Shown: piece after piece, positions 8,020 to 16,745 of the stretch
How the letters are laid out: each line of letters starts with the position of its first letter
Position numbering within the stretch: the first letter of the stretch is position 1
Assembly: GCA_002372855.1 (NCBI GenBank)
Contig: DFIZ01000042.1
Location: 22,886 to 58,739 of the forward strand
Length of the DNA stretch: 35,854 nucleotides
Reading direction: 5' to 3'
From: Bacteroidales bacterium UBA3684
Lineage (GTDB): Bacteria; Bacteroidota; Bacteroidia; Bacteroidales; P3
Notes under the pieces: model-generated
The model's database searches: none
The model's input: the letters and a program-made list of their open reading frames with translations, nothing else
Told to the model about the DNA's origin: nothing
Translations under genes and position numbers: made by a program

Positions 8020-8399
8020 TAGTTTTTACCCTCTTCTTCATTCCCATCTCTGTTATTTTTCTTTAGCGTTTTTATCGATGAAACCAACATTGAGATAATT
8101 TCATCCAGATCCTTCATCATAGAGTCGAAAGCTGCCTGGTCGATTTTCCCTGTCACACGCAACAGTTCCAACCAATATTCCGTCTCGTCAGCCTCCTTCA
8201 GCGCAATGGAGAACTTGTGAGCCATATCCCGTGGGCCTTGGGCATTTCTACCCTCTCGCACATTGGCCCCGATACTCGTTCCGCTTCTTCCAATCTGGTC
8301 CTTCAAAGCGTATTCCCTTGCCTGGTCCAGATAATCGCACAATCGCAACACCCTCACCGCAAAAGCGAAACTCTTGTCTCTTAAAACGCTGTTCGACAT
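8019..8399 (-). CDS. Four-helix-bundle protein (23S rRNA intervening-sequence / S23 family), copy 1
   Basis: The 126-residue protein has the family hallmarks: FAVRVLRLCDYL near the N-terminus, then the core LKDQIGRSGTSIGANVREG (about 33-51), KFSIALKEADETEYWLELL (about 63-81), and a final long helix. This family (TIGR02436) was first seen as the ORF inside 23S rRNA intervening sequences of Leptospira and is related in fold to Avd of diversity-generating retroelements; its function is unsettled. A second copy lies at 17919-18281. The stop overlaps the next start as TAATG. Inverted 7-bp-period arrays lie on both sides (7901-7930 and 8429-8465). The gene splits guaA from the LysM gene, as an inserted cassette would. 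No reverse transcriptase or rRNA lies beside it. Confidence 0.87.
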   Translation of the reverse strand: MSNSVLRDKSFAFAVRVLRLCDYLDQAREYALKDQIGRSGTSIGANVREGRNAQGPRDMAHKFSIALKEADETEYWLELLRVTGKIDQAAFDSMMKDLDEIISMLVSSIKTLKKNNRDGNEEEGKN

Positions 8400-8428
8400 C
8401 TCTATTTCTTCTTTTTAATTCATTCAAT

Positions 8429-8465
8429 CCGCTCTCCACTCTCCGCTCTTCACTCTCCACTCTGG
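8429..8465. repeat. 7-bp-period array (CTCCACT type) upstream of the four-helix gene
   Basis: Five imperfect 7-bp units (CTCTCCA, CTCTCCG, CTCTTCA and similar) lie between the four-helix gene start and the guaA stop at 8467. The array is the inverted counterpart of 7901-7930. Confidence 0.8.
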
Positions 8466-8466
8466 T

Positions 8467-9993
8467 TCATTCCCACTCGATGGTTGCGGGGGGCTTGGAG
8501 CTGATGTCGTAGCAGACACGGTTGACGCCCTTGACGCGGTTGATGATCTCGTTCGAGACCTTGGCCATGAAGTCGTACGGCAGGTGGCTCCAGTCGGCGG
8601 TCATGCCGTCGACGCTCTCCACGGCGCGCAGGGCCACGACGCTCTCGTAGGTCCTCTCGTCGCCCATGACGCCCACGCTCTGCACCGGCAGCAGCATGGC
8701 ACCGGCCTGCCACACCTTGTCGTACAGGCCCGCATCGCGCAGACCCTGGATGAAGATGTGGTCCACCTCCTGAAGGATGCGCACCTTCTCGGGCGTCACA
8801 TCGCTCAGGATGCGGATGGCCAGGCCGGGACCCGGGAACGGGTGGCGGCCGATGAGCTCGTCCTTGATGCCCAGCTGGCGGCCCACGCGACGCACCTCGT
8901 CCTTGAACAGGCTGCGCAGCGGCTCGACAAGTTTCAGTTTCATATAGTCTGGCAAGCCGCCCACATTGTGGTGGCTCTTGATGGTCTGGCTGGGGCCCTT
9001 GACGCTCGAACTTTCAATCACGTCGGGATATATCGTGCCCTGGCCCAACCACTTGGCGTCGGTGATGAGCTTGGCTTCGGCGTCGAAGACATCGATGAAG
9101 GTCTTGCCAATGGCCTTGCGCTTCTTCTCCGGCTCGGTGACCCCGGCCAGCACACTGTAGAAACGCTCCTTGGCATCGACGCCCTTCACGTTGAGGCCCA
9201 TGTCCTTGTAGCTCTCCAGCACCCCCTCGAACTCGTTCTTGCGCAGCAGGCCGTTGTCGACGAAGATGCAGTGCAGCTGATGGCCGATGGCCTTGTTGAG
9301 CAGCACGGCGGCCACGGTGCTGTCCACACCGCCGCTGAGGCCGAGCACCACCTTGTCGTCGCCCACCTTCTCGCGCAGTTCCTTGACGGTAGTCTCGATA
9401 AACGAGGCCGGCGTCCACTCTTGGCGACAGTGGCAGATGTCGACCACAAAGTTGTGCAACAGCGTGTTGCCGTCGACCGAATGGTGCACCTCGGGGTGGA
9501 ACTGGATGGCGTAGGTCTCCTCGCCTTCAATCTGGTAGCCGGCATACTTGACATTCTCCGTGCTGCAGATGGTCTTGTAGCCCTCGGGCAACGCCTCGAT
9601 GGTGTCGCCGTGGCTCATCCACACCTGGCTGCCCATGGGTACGCCCTTCATCAGGGGGTTCGAACTGTCGATGAAATTGAGGTTGGCACGGCCATACTCG
9701 CGTATCTTGCTCTGCTGCACGCGTCCGCCGCCCCATTTGGCCAGATACTGGGCGCCATAGCACACCGCCAGCAGCGGCAGCTTGCCCTTGATGTCCTTCA
9801 TGTCAGGCACCGGCGCGTCGGCGGCGTTGCAGCTGTAGGGGCTGCCCGAAAAAACAACACCCTTCACGTCGGAGGTGAGGGCTGGAATCTTGTTGAAAGG
9901 ATGAATCTCGCAGTAGACATTCTGCTCGCGGATTTTGCGCGCAATCAGCTGAGTGTATTGAGAGCCAAAGTCTAAGATGATGATGGTATCCAT
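8467..9993 (-). CDS. guaA: GMP synthase (glutamine-hydrolysing)
   Basis: GuaA converts XMP to GMP using ATP and glutamine, the last step of guanine nucleotide synthesis. The 508 residues contain the class I glutamine amidotransferase domain (nucleophile C78 in [12 protein letters not shown], histidine-glutamate pair in FHPEVHHS), the ATP pyrophosphatase P-loop [11 protein letters not shown], and the C-terminal dimerisation domain ending in the invariant PPATIEWE. Length is normal. A clear promoter lies just upstream (10016-10047). The gene is first in a run of minus-strand genes that continues through the four-helix gene into the LysM/lpxC/lpxA block; whether transcription continues across the repeat arrays is unknown. 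Confidence 0.97.
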   Translation of the reverse strand: MDTIIILDFGSQYTQLIARKIREQNVYCEIHPFNKIPALTSDVKGVVFSGSPYSCNAADAPVPDMKDIKGKLPLLAVCYGAQYLAKWGGGRVQQSKIREYGRANLNFIDSSNPLMKGVPMGSQVWMSHGDTIEALPEGYKTICSTENVKYAGYQIEGEETYAIQFHPEVHHSVDGNTLLHNFVVDICHCRQEWTPASFIETTVKELREKVGDDKVVLGLSGGVDSTVAAVLLNKAIGHQLHCIFVDNGLLRKNEFEGVLESYKDMGLNVKGVDAKERFYSVLAGVTEPEKKRKAIGKTFIDVFDAEAKLITDAKWLGQGTIYPDVIESSSVKGPSQTIKSHHNVGGLPDYMKLKLVEPLRSLFKDEVRRVGRQLGIKDELIGRHPFPGPGLAIRILSDVTPEKVRILQEVDHIFIQGLRDAGLYDKVWQAGAMLLPVQSVGVMGDERTYESVVALRAVESVDGMTADWSHLPYDFMAKVSNEIINRVKGVNRVCYDISSKPPATIEWE

Positions 9994-10015
9994 ATATTGT
10001 TATAATTTTAAAATG

Positions 10016-10047
10016 CAAAGATACAGAAAAAGCCCGACATGGCCAAA
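10016..10047 (-). promoter_or_regulatory. guaA promoter
   Basis: On the minus strand TTTG (10044-10047) lies 20 bp before TATCTTTG (10016-10023), a full match to the Bacteroidota -33/-7 consensus. The -7 box ends 22 bp before the guaA start codon. The spacer contains GCCATGTCGGGC, also found at the same offset in the M16 protease promoter (24389-24419). Confidence 0.85.
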
Positions 10048-10090
10048 CTTTTTTTCCTGCATGCTCCGAGTCCGAGGGGTGCAAACTCCC

Positions 10091-10166
10091 ACTTAACCCC
10101 CTACCAACTCCCTACCAACTCCCTACCAACTCCCACCACGGTAGGATTTGGTAGGTTGTTCATTGG
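10091..10166. repeat. 11-bp-phased palindromic element, copy B
   Basis: Three perfect tandem 11-bp units CCCTACCAACT are followed by CCCACCACGGTAGG and a decayed right arm TTTGGTAGGTTGTTCATTGG. It sits between divergent guaA and bamD, where no terminator would be expected. It is the copy with the most regular left arm. Confidence 0.75.
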
Positions 10167-10352
10167 TCCGAAAACAGCCGTTTTAACGATTGTTAACAAT
10201 ATTCGATGCATACTCACGGGAGTTTCGAAATACGGACGATTTACCGTTAAACGATATTCGCCACGAGCCGTACACTGCCGCCCCTGGAAAGGGGCCGGAG
10301 CCGGGGGTGAATATTTTTAAAATAAAATTCATAATATATCAATTTTTTTTCG

Positions 10353-10360
10353 TACTTTTG
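10353..10360 (+). promoter_or_regulatory. bamD operon promoter (-7 box)
   Basis: TACTTTTG matches TAnnTTTG and sits in the context AATTTTTTTTCGTAnnTTTGCA, shared with the marC promoter. It ends only 6 bp before the bamD ATG, so the transcript would be leaderless or nearly so. No clear -33 TTTG is present at the usual distance. Confidence 0.72.
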
Positions 10361-10366
10361 CACGTT

Positions 10367-11176
10367 ATGAGAAACGCGAAAAACATATTCGGAATCATCT
10401 CAGTATGCTTGCTATTAGCAAGTTGCAACGGATACAACAAACTGCTCAACAGCAACGATTACGACGCCAAGTACGCCGCGGCCATGCAATACTACAACGA
10501 ACAACGCTATTCGCGAGCCGCGCAACTGTTCGAGAACCTGACGCTCTACTACCGCGGGAAGGAGAACGCCGAGAACATCGGCTGGTACTACGCCATGTCG
10601 CTCTACCATGAGAAAGACTACTTCACGGCGGGCTACCAGTTCAAACGCTTTGCGCGCCAGTTCCCCTACAGCGAGCGCATGGAGGATGCCGCCTTCTATT
10701 CGGCCTACTGCAAGTATATGGACTCGCCGGACTACAACCTCGACCAGAGCCAGACCAAGGAGGCCATCGAGGAGTTCGAGATGTTTGCCGAGCGATGGCC
10801 CCGCAGCACCCGCATTCCGGAGGTGAACAACTGCCTCGACGAGATGCGCAAGAAGCTCATCCGCAAGGACTACGAGATAGCCTACGGATACTACTTCATC
10901 GAAGAATACCACGCCGCCTACGAGTCGTTCAAGCAGTTCCTCAGCCAGTACCCCGAGGCCTCGATGCGCGAAGACGCCATGTACTACATGCTCGTGTCGA
11001 GCTTCCGCTACGCCATCAACAGCCGCGAGGACAAGATGTACGAGCGCCTGCAGCAGGTGGTGAACGACTTCGACAAGTTCAACAGCAGCTTCAGCAACTC
11101 CAAGTACCTGGCCGAAGCGCAGGACATCTACACCCGCACACGCGCCGCCATGGCCAAGAAAGCCAACGAAAAATAG
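10367..11176 (+). CDS. bamD: Outer-membrane assembly lipoprotein BamD
   Basis: BamD is the essential lipoprotein partner of BamA in the outer-membrane protein assembly machine. I start at 10367 because it gives a clean lipoprotein signal, MRNAKNIFGIISVCLLLASC, with lipobox LASC. The longer frame from 10190 would place this signal 60 residues inside the protein. The mature part consists of TPR-like helices with BamD motifs such as KYAAAMQYYNEQRYSRAAQLFE, FTAGYQFKRFARQFPYSERMEDAAFY and YPEASMREDAMYYMLVSSFRYA. Total 269 residues, a normal length. It heads a five-gene operon with rpoZ, coaBC, a lytic transglycosylase and uvrA. The promoter abuts the start codon. Confidence 0.94.
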   Translation: MRNAKNIFGIISVCLLLASCNGYNKLLNSNDYDAKYAAAMQYYNEQRYSRAAQLFENLTLYYRGKENAENIGWYYAMSLYHEKDYFTAGYQFKRFARQFPYSERMEDAAFYSAYCKYMDSPDYNLDQSQTKEAIEEFEMFAERWPRSTRIPEVNNCLDEMRKKLIRKDYEIAYGYYFIEEYHAAYESFKQFLSQYPEASMREDAMYYMLVSSFRYAINSREDKMYERLQQVVNDFDKFNSSFSNSKYLAEAQDIYTRTRAAMAKKANEK

Positions 11177-11207
11177 AAACCGAAAAACAAAATAAATCAC
11201 AAAATAA

Positions 11208-11585
11208 ATGGAAGAGAAGAAGAAGAAAGTGGTGAACACCACCATCACGAGAAACACTGCCGATTTCAGCAAACAGACCGACAACATCTACGAGACCGTA
11301 GCCGTTCTCACCAAGCGTGCCAACCAGATTGCCGCCGAGGAGAAACGCGAGCTGCACAACAAGATCGACGACTTCAAGACCAGCAACGACACGATGGACG
11401 AGATGTACGAGAACCGCGAGCAGATCGAGATTGTGCGCCGCTACGAGCTGCAGCCCAAACCCACCCTCGAAGCCACCGAGGAGTACCTCGAAGGCCAGAT
11501 CTTCTACCGCAACCCCGCCAAGGAGAGCGCCGAGGAGAAACAGCGCGAGGCCATCGACGACGAAATCAAGAACATGGAAGCATAA
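11208..11585 (+). CDS. rpoZ: RNA polymerase omega-like subunit (Bacteroidota type)
   Basis: The 125-residue protein matches the omega/Rpb6-like proteins that follow bamD in Bacteroidota: TTITRNTADFSKQTDNIYE, TVAVLTKRANQIA, then FENREQIEI-like YENREQIEIVRRYELQPKPTLEATEEYLEGQIFYRNP. Omega helps assemble and stabilise RNA polymerase through the beta-prime subunit. The family member is longer and more charged than the E. coli protein; the C-terminal tail here is strongly acidic. Position between bamD (31 bp) and coaBC (10 bp) repeats the conserved gene order of the phylum and is the strongest support. Confidence 0.88.
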   Translation: MEEKKKKVVNTTITRNTADFSKQTDNIYETVAVLTKRANQIAAEEKRELHNKIDDFKTSNDTMDEMYENREQIEIVRRYELQPKPTLEATEEYLEGQIFYRNPAKESAEEKQREAIDDEIKNMEA

Positions 11586-11595
11586 GGGCTAAGCC

Positions 11596-12771
11596 ATGAG
11601 AATCATCGTCGGCATTACCGGAGGCATTGCTGCCTACAAGAGTCCGGAGCTAGTGCGCCTGCTGAAGAAGGCCGGCCACGAGGTGCGCTGCGCCGCCACG
11701 GAGCACGCGCTGGAGTTCGTCACACGCGCCACCCTGGAGACCGTCTCCGGGGCGCCGCTCTACCACGACCTCTTCACGGGCAACGGCAGCTCCACCGAGC
11801 ATATCTCCCTCAAGGACTGGGGCGAGCTGCTCGTTGTGGCTCCCGCCACGGCCAACATCATCGGCAAAGTGGCTTCGGGCATCGCCGACGACGCACTGAG
11901 CACCCTGCTGCTGGCCATGCCGCCGGAGCGAGTGCTCATGGCTCCAGCCATGAACAGCCAGATGTGGGCCCACCCCGCCGTGCAGCGCAACATCGCCACC
12001 CTCAAGGGCTGGGGCGTCCGCACCGTCGGCCCTGCCGTAGGCGAACTGGCCTGTGGCACCAGCGGCCCCGGGCGCATGGTGGAACCGGCCGAGATAGTGG
12101 AGGCCGCGCTCTCCACGCTCCACACTCCGCTCTCCGCCCAGCGCTGGCTTGTCACCGCCGGGCCCACCTACGAGCGAATCGACAGTGTGCGCTTCGTCGG
12201 CAACTACTCCAGCGGCAAGATGGGCTTCGCCCTGGCACAGGCCCTGGCCGACGCCGGAGCCGAGGTGGAGTTGGTAACGGGTCCCACGGCCCTGAGCATC
12301 AGCCACCCCCGCGTGCACCGCACCGACATCGAGTCGGCCCGCGAAATGTATGCCGCCGCCACCGCGCTCTATCCCACGTGCCGTGGCGCCATCCTCTCCG
12401 CCGCCGTGGCCGACTACCGCCCGGCGGAGTGCGCCGACCACAAACTCAAAAAGCAGGGCGACGAGGGCATGACCCTCACCCTGGTGCAGAATCCCGACAT
12501 CCTGGCCTCGCTGGGCAAGATGAAAACCGACGGCCAGCTGCTGGTCGGTTTCGCCCTGGAGACCGACAACGAGCTGCAGAACGCCCAAGGCAAACTGCAG
12601 CGCAAGAACCTTGACTACATAGTAATGAATTCGCTGCGCGACGCCGGAGCCGGTTTCGGCACCGACACCAACAAGGTGACCATCCTCGGCGCCGACGGCA
12701 GCCGCCGCGATGTGGGCCTGCGGAGCAAACAGAAAGTGGCCCGCGAAATTGTCAGCACCGTCACCTCATGA
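11596..12771 (+). CDS. coaBC: Bifunctional phosphopantothenoylcysteine decarboxylase / phosphopantothenate--cysteine ligase
   Basis: CoaBC makes 4'-phosphopantetheine from phosphopantothenate and cysteine for coenzyme A. The 391 residues have the flavin decarboxylase domain first (GITGGIAAYKSPELVRLL, the motif APAMNSQMW, and active-site LACGTSGPGRM with its cysteine), then the ligase domain (AGPTYERIDSVRFVGNYSSGKMG, KKQGDEGMTLTLVQNPDIL, GFALETDN). Length is normal. The interdomain linker (about 172-183, ALSTLHTPLSAQ) is encoded by a 7-bp-period CTCTCCA-type array at 12109-12143, like the array in the LysM gene. The gene is third in the bamD operon and overlaps the next start by ATGA. Confidence 0.96.
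   Translation: MRIIVGITGGIAAYKSPELVRLLKKAGHEVRCAATEHALEFVTRATLETVSGAPLYHDLFTGNGSSTEHISLKDWGELLVVAPATANIIGKVASGIADDALSTLLLAMPPERVLMAPAMNSQMWAHPAVQRNIATLKGWGVRTVGPAVGELACGTSGPGRMVEPAEIVEAALSTLHTPLSAQRWLVTAGPTYERIDSVRFVGNYSSGKMGFALAQALADAGAEVELVTGPTALSISHPRVHRTDIESAREMYAAATALYPTCRGAILSAAVADYRPAECADHKLKKQGDEGMTLTLVQNPDILASLGKMKTDGQLLVGFALETDNELQNAQGKLQRKNLDYIVMNSLRDAGAGFGTDTNKVTILGADGSRRDVGLRSKQKVAREIVSTVTS
12109..12143. repeat. In-frame 7-bp-period array in coaBC
   Basis: Five 7-bp units (CTCTCCA, CGCTCCA, CACTCCG, CTCTCCG, CCCAGCG) encode the linker between the two CoaBC domains. The period and composition match the arrays around the four-helix gene at 8019-8399. Both catalytic domains remain in frame. 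Confidence 0.65.
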
Positions 12772-13745
12772 AGAAACTGTCAATCATAGCCATCGTACTG
12801 GCCTCTTTGGCTATCGCCGGAGAAGCCTTTATTTTTTCCACCCGCAAGGAGAACAACAGCGAAGAGACCCACGAGCGGGCCATACGCTCCGGCTACCATA
12901 TCTATGCCCCGTCCATACCCGACACCCTCTACTTCTGCGGCGAACGCGTACCGTTGAACATCTTCTATGTCCGCGAAGGCCTCGACCGCGAACTGGTGTC
13001 CAACATGTACTACCAGAGCCACACCCTCTTCTGCATCAAGCGCGCCAGCCGCGTGTTCCCCACCATCGAGCGCATACTGAAAGAGGAGCGTGTGCCGGAG
13101 GACATGAAGTATCTCTGCGTCATCGAGAGCGCCCTGCAGAACGTCACCTCGTCTGCCGGGGCCGGCGGCTACTGGCAGTTTATGAAGTCGACCGGGCAGA
13201 AATACGGGTTGGAAATCAGCGACGAGATTGACATGCGCAACGACCTCGAGGCCTCCACACGCGCCGCCTGCCGCTACCTGAAGGAACTCAAACAACGCTT
13301 CGGAGGATGGACCGAGGCCGCCGCGGCCTACAACTGCGGCGAAAACGGTCTTGGCCGTCGCCTCGCCAACCAGCAGCAGCACAGCTACTACGACCTCCAC
13401 CTCAACCAGGAGACGCAACGCTACGTCTACCGCATTCTCGCCCTCAAGCTCATCATGCAGCACCCCACAGCCTACGGATACACTGTGCGCCAATGCGACA
13501 CCTACCCCGAACTGCGATACGAGGAGGTCAGCCTCAGCGGCAAAGACGTGGACCTCGTGCAGTTCGCCATCGACAACGGCACCACCTACAAGATGCTGCG
13601 CATGTTCAACCCCTGGCTCGTCACCGACAAGCTGAAAAACAAAAACGGCAACACCTACACCGTCCGCATCCCCATCAAAAAGGGCACGGAATACACCACC
13701 CTCACCAAAGGCAAACACGACACAACCGTCATCGAGACACTCTAA
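12768..13745 (+). CDS. Lytic murein transglycosylase (MltD-like, SLT domain)
   Basis: The 325-residue protein has an N-terminal signal or anchor ([21 protein letters not shown]), then an SLT domain with catalytic glutamate E120 in [11 protein letters not shown], the GGYWQFM motif and [11 protein letters not shown] (about 192-203). Such enzymes cut glycan strands of murein to 1,6-anhydro products in the periplasm. The C-terminal 90 residues ([29 protein letters not shown]) look like a diverged LysM-type wall-binding region. It overlaps coaBC by 4 bp and is followed by uvrA after 6 bp. No lipobox cysteine is seen. Closest to MltD among the E. coli enzymes. Confidence 0.88.
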   Translation: MKKLSIIAIVLASLAIAGEAFIFSTRKENNSEETHERAIRSGYHIYAPSIPDTLYFCGERVPLNIFYVREGLDRELVSNMYYQSHTLFCIKRASRVFPTIERILKEERVPEDMKYLCVIESALQNVTSSAGAGGYWQFMKSTGQKYGLEISDEIDMRNDLEASTRAACRYLKELKQRFGGWTEAAAAYNCGENGLGRRLANQQQHSYYDLHLNQETQRYVYRILALKLIMQHPTAYGYTVRQCDTYPELRYEEVSLSGKDVDLVQFAIDNGTTYKMLRMFNPWLVTDKLKNKNGNTYTVRIPIKKGTEYTTLTKGKHDTTVIETL

Positions 13746-13751
13746 GCAAGC

Positions 13752-16601
13752 ATGGACGACGAAAAGATTAAAATACTGGGTGCCAGAGAGCACAACCTGC
13801 AGAACATAGACCTTGAGATACCGCGCGGCAAGCTGGTCGTCTTCACCGGCATCAGCGGCAGCGGCAAATCCTCCCTCGCCTTCGACACCATCCACGCCGA
13901 AGGCCAGCGGCGCTACATGGAGACCTTCTCGGCCTACGCGCGCCGTTTCATCGGCAACATGGAACGCCCCGACGTGGACCTCATCGAGGGTCTCAGCCCC
14001 GTCATCTCCATCGAACAGAAAAGCACCAACAACAATCCCCGCTCCACCGTCGGCACCCTCACCGACACCTACGACCTCCTCCGTCTGCTCTACGCCCGCA
14101 TCGGCAAGGCCTACTCCCTGGCCACCGGCAAGCCCATGGTGAAATACAGCGAGGAGAAAATCATCGACATTATCCGCACGGAATTCGGCAGCCACGACAT
14201 CATGATCCTGGCCCCGCTGGTCAAAGGCCGCAAGGGCCACTACCGCGAACTCTTCGCACAGGTGGCCAAGAAAGGCTTCCTCAAAGTCCGCGTCGACGGC
14301 GAGGTGCGCGAGCTGACCTACCACATGCAGGTGGACCGCTACAAGGTACACGACATCGAGCTGGTCATCGACCGCCTCCGCGCCAACGGCAACCAGACCC
14401 GCCTGAAGGAGGCCGTGCAGACCGCCTTCCGCCAGGGCAAGGGCGTGCTGATGGTGCTCAACAACGATGACGGCTCCGTGCGCTACTTCAGCCGCATGCT
14501 CATGGACCCCGACAGCGGCCTCTCCTACCCCGAGCCCGAACCCAACACCTTCTCCTTCAACTCGCCCTACGGCGCCTGCCCCCACTGCGGCGGCTTGGGC
14601 CGTGTGGCGCAGATCGACATGCAGAAGCTCATCCCAGACCCCAAGAAGAGCCTCCGCGACGGCGGCATCGAGGTGCTCGGCAAATACTCGCCCACCAACT
14701 ACGTCTACCGCAAACTGGAACTCATGGGGCGCCACTACGACTTCACCCTCGACACCCCCATCGGCGACCTTAGCGAGGAGGCCATGAACGCCATCCTCTA
14801 CGGCAGCAACCACTTCGCCGGCATCGAGGACCCCGAGGACCCCGGCTACCTCAGCGAGTTCCCCGGCATCGTCAGCTACATGTCCAACCTGGCCCTCGAC
14901 GACACCTCCGCCAGCCTGCAGAAGTGGGTGGCCAGCTTCATGAACACCGTCCCCTGCCCCGAATGCCACGGCCATCGCCTCAAACCCGAAAGCCTGGCCT
15001 TCCGCATCCTCGACAAGAACATCGGCCAACTGGCCGACATGGACCTGCTGGAGCTGCAGCAGTGGCTCACCGACCTCGAACCCCAGCTGGACTCCCGCGA
15101 CGCCGCCGTGGCCCACGAGGTGCTGGGCGAAATCCTCAAACGCCTGCACTTCCTCACCGACGTCGGCGTGGGCTACCTCTCCATGAACCGCAGCACCGCC
15201 TCGCTCTCCGGCGGCGAAGCCCAGCGCATACGACTGGCCACGCAGATAGGCTCACAGCTGGTCAACGTGCTCTACATCCTCGACGAACCCTCCATCGGCC
15301 TCCACCAGCGCGACAACCAGCGCCTCATCGAGAGCCTCAAGCAACTCCGCGACCTCGGCAACAGCATCATCGTCGTCGAACACGACCGCGACATGATGCT
15401 CGCCTCCGACTTCCTCGTGGACATCGGCCCCGGCGCCGGCATCCACGGCGGCAAGGTGCTGTACGCAGGAGATGTGAGGAATGAGAAATTAGGAACTAAG
15501 AATAATACGGCGACGAATCCCTCACTAACCCTCGACTACCTCGCCCGCCGCCGCGACATTTCCCTCCCCAAACGCCGCCCCAACAAGGACCGCCAACATA
15601 TAATATTGAAAGGGGCCACCGGCAACAACCTCCGCTCTGTCGACCTCGACCTGCCCCTGGGCCTCTTCGTCTGCGTCACCGGCGTCAGCGGCAGCGGCAA
15701 GTCCACCCTCATCAACGACACCCTCCAACCCATCCTCTCCCAACACTTCTACCACTCGCTCCGCACCCCGCTGCCCTACCAGTCCATCGAAGGCGTCGAC
15801 AACATCGACAAGGTCATCCAGATCGACCAGTCGCCCATCGGCCGCACACCGCGCTCCAACCCCGCCACCTACGTGGGCATCTTCGACGACATCCGCCGCC
15901 TCTTCGCCGAGCTGCCGTCGGCCCGCATCCGCGGCTACAAGCCCGGTCGCTTCAGCTTCAACGTCAGCGGCGGACGCTGCGAACACTGCAAGGGCGCCGG
16001 CCTGCGCACCATCGAAATGAACTTCCTGCCCGACGTCTACGTCAACTGCGAGGTCTGCAACGGCAAACGCTACAACCGCGAAACCCTCGAGATACGCTAC
16101 CGCGGCAAGTCCATCTCCGACGTGCTCGACATGACCGTCAACGAGGCCGTCGACTTCTTCGACGCCTACCCCAAACTGCGCCGCAAACTCCAGGCCCTGA
16201 AGGACGTGGGCCTCGGCTACATCACCCTCGGCCAGCAGAGCACCACCCTCAGCGGCGGCGAGGCACAACGCGTCAAACTGGCCACCGAGCTCTCCCGCAC
16301 CGACACCGGCAAGACCCTCTACATCCTCGACGAACCCACCACAGGCCTCCACTTCGAGGACATCCGCGTGCTGCTCGACGTGCTGCAGAAACTTGTCGAC
16401 AAAGGCAACACCGTCCTCGTCATCGAGCACAACATGGACGTCATCAAGGTCGCCGACTGGATCATCGACCTCGGCCCCGACGGCGGCCGCGCCGGCGGCA
16501 ACATCACCTTCTGCGGCACCCCCGAACAACTCGCCAAACAAAAAGACAACTACACCGGCATCTACCTCCGCCAGGAACTCGACGCCATGAAGAAAAAATA
16601 G
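13752..16601 (+). CDS. uvrA: Excinuclease ABC subunit A
   Basis: UvrA finds DNA damage and loads UvrB in nucleotide excision repair. The 949 residues carry two ABC modules: Walker A at 33-40 and 644-651, signature LSGGE at 485-489 and 833-837, each followed by LYILDEP. Zinc-binding CxxC pairs are at 276/279, 402/405, 743/746 and 766/769. The last two pairs form the standard second zinc module. In the first module the pair that in E. coli precedes 276/279 is missing (sequence reads [14 protein letters not shown]). A short low-GC stretch at 15476-15503, residues about 575-584, is a 7-bp-period array inserted in the linker between the halves. Last gene of the bamD operon. Confidence 0.97.
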   Translation: MDDEKIKILGAREHNLQNIDLEIPRGKLVVFTGISGSGKSSLAFDTIHAEGQRRYMETFSAYARRFIGNMERPDVDLIEGLSPVISIEQKSTNNNPRSTVGTLTDTYDLLRLLYARIGKAYSLATGKPMVKYSEEKIIDIIRTEFGSHDIMILAPLVKGRKGHYRELFAQVAKKGFLKVRVDGEVRELTYHMQVDRYKVHDIELVIDRLRANGNQTRLKEAVQTAFRQGKGVLMVLNNDDGSVRYFSRMLMDPDSGLSYPEPEPNTFSFNSPYGACPHCGGLGRVAQIDMQKLIPDPKKSLRDGGIEVLGKYSPTNYVYRKLELMGRHYDFTLDTPIGDLSEEAMNAILYGSNHFAGIEDPEDPGYLSEFPGIVSYMSNLALDDTSASLQKWVASFMNTVPCPECHGHRLKPESLAFRILDKNIGQLADMDLLELQQWLTDLEPQLDSRDAAVAHEVLGEILKRLHFLTDVGVGYLSMNRSTASLSGGEAQRIRLATQIGSQLVNVLYILDEPSIGLHQRDNQRLIESLKQLRDLGNSIIVVEHDRDMMLASDFLVDIGPGAGIHGGKVLYAGDVRNEKLGTKNNTATNPSLTLDYLARRRDISLPKRRPNKDRQHIILKGATGNNLRSVDLDLPLGLFVCVTGVSGSGKSTLINDTLQPILSQHFYHSLRTPLPYQSIEGVDNIDKVIQIDQSPIGRTPRSNPATYVGIFDDIRRLFAELPSARIRGYKPGRFSFNVSGGRCEHCKGAGLRTIEMNFLPDVYVNCEVCNGKRYNRETLEIRYRGKSISDVLDMTVNEAVDFFDAYPKLRRKLQALKDVGLGYITLGQQSTTLSGGEAQRVKLATELSRTDTGKTLYILDEPTTGLHFEDIRVLLDVLQKLVDKGNTVLVIEHNMDVIKVADWIIDLGPDGGRAGGNITFCGTPEQLAKQKDNYTGIYLRQELDAMKKK
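15476..15503. repeat. In-frame 7-bp-period array in uvrA
   Basis: Four units GAGGAAT, GAGAAAT, TAGGAAC and TAAGAAT form an AT-rich island in very GC-rich coding sequence. They resemble the AATTAGG units that flank the four-helix gene at 17919-18281. They encode [11 protein letters not shown] in a region that varies between UvrA proteins. Confidence 0.65.
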
Positions 16602-16632
16602 CCGTCACCAACAGACCGTCCTTTCGGGCAAT

Positions 16633-16727
16633 CCCCCTACCATTACCCTACGAACACCCTACCAACTCCCACACTTCTTATATTTTTGTGGGAGTTGGTA
16701 GGGTGTTCGTAGGGTGTTGATAGGGGG
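16633..16727. repeat. 11-bp-phased palindromic element, copy C (28-bp perfect stem)
   Basis: This is the best preserved copy. Arms 16646-16673 and 16687-16714 are perfectly complementary over 28 bp, with a 13-nt loop. The outer 13 bp (16633-16645 with 16715-16727) still match at 9 positions. Each arm is built of 11-bp units (CCCTACCATTA, CCCTACGAACA, CCCTACCAACT). It lies between the convergent uvrA and thioredoxin-like genes, but no T-run follows either arm. Confidence 0.85.
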
Positions 16728-16745
16728 TTCGGGCGAAAAAAAATA

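Larger units (their letters stand above)
9994..10366. other. Intergenic region between divergent guaA and bamD
   Basis: This 373-bp gap holds the guaA promoter (10016-10047), palindromic element copy B (10091-10166), then about 150 bp without a feature I can name, containing two related stretches ending in ATATTCG (about 10190-10206 and 10244-10260), and finally the bamD promoter (10353-10360). I see no ORF or RNA gene that I can support. Confidence 0.6.

Noticed and set aside
8019..8399. True 23S rRNA intervening sequence
   Set aside because: The protein family fits, but the gene lies between guaA and a LysM gene, not in rRNA.
7901..8465. CRISPR array
   Set aside because: The repeats are 7 or 11 bp and contiguous, without spacers, and there are no cas genes.
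10190..10366. Upstream extension of bamD
   Set aside because: It would place the lipoprotein signal 60 residues into the protein and would start before the promoter.
12780..15149. Minus-strand open frame of 789 codons
   Set aside because: It is antisense to the transglycosylase gene and uvrA, which are clear; third-position GC bias removes stop codons.
16633..16727. Bidirectional terminator between uvrA and the thioredoxin-like gene
   Set aside because: The stem is strong, but neither side has a T-run after the arm, and sister copies lie between divergent genes.
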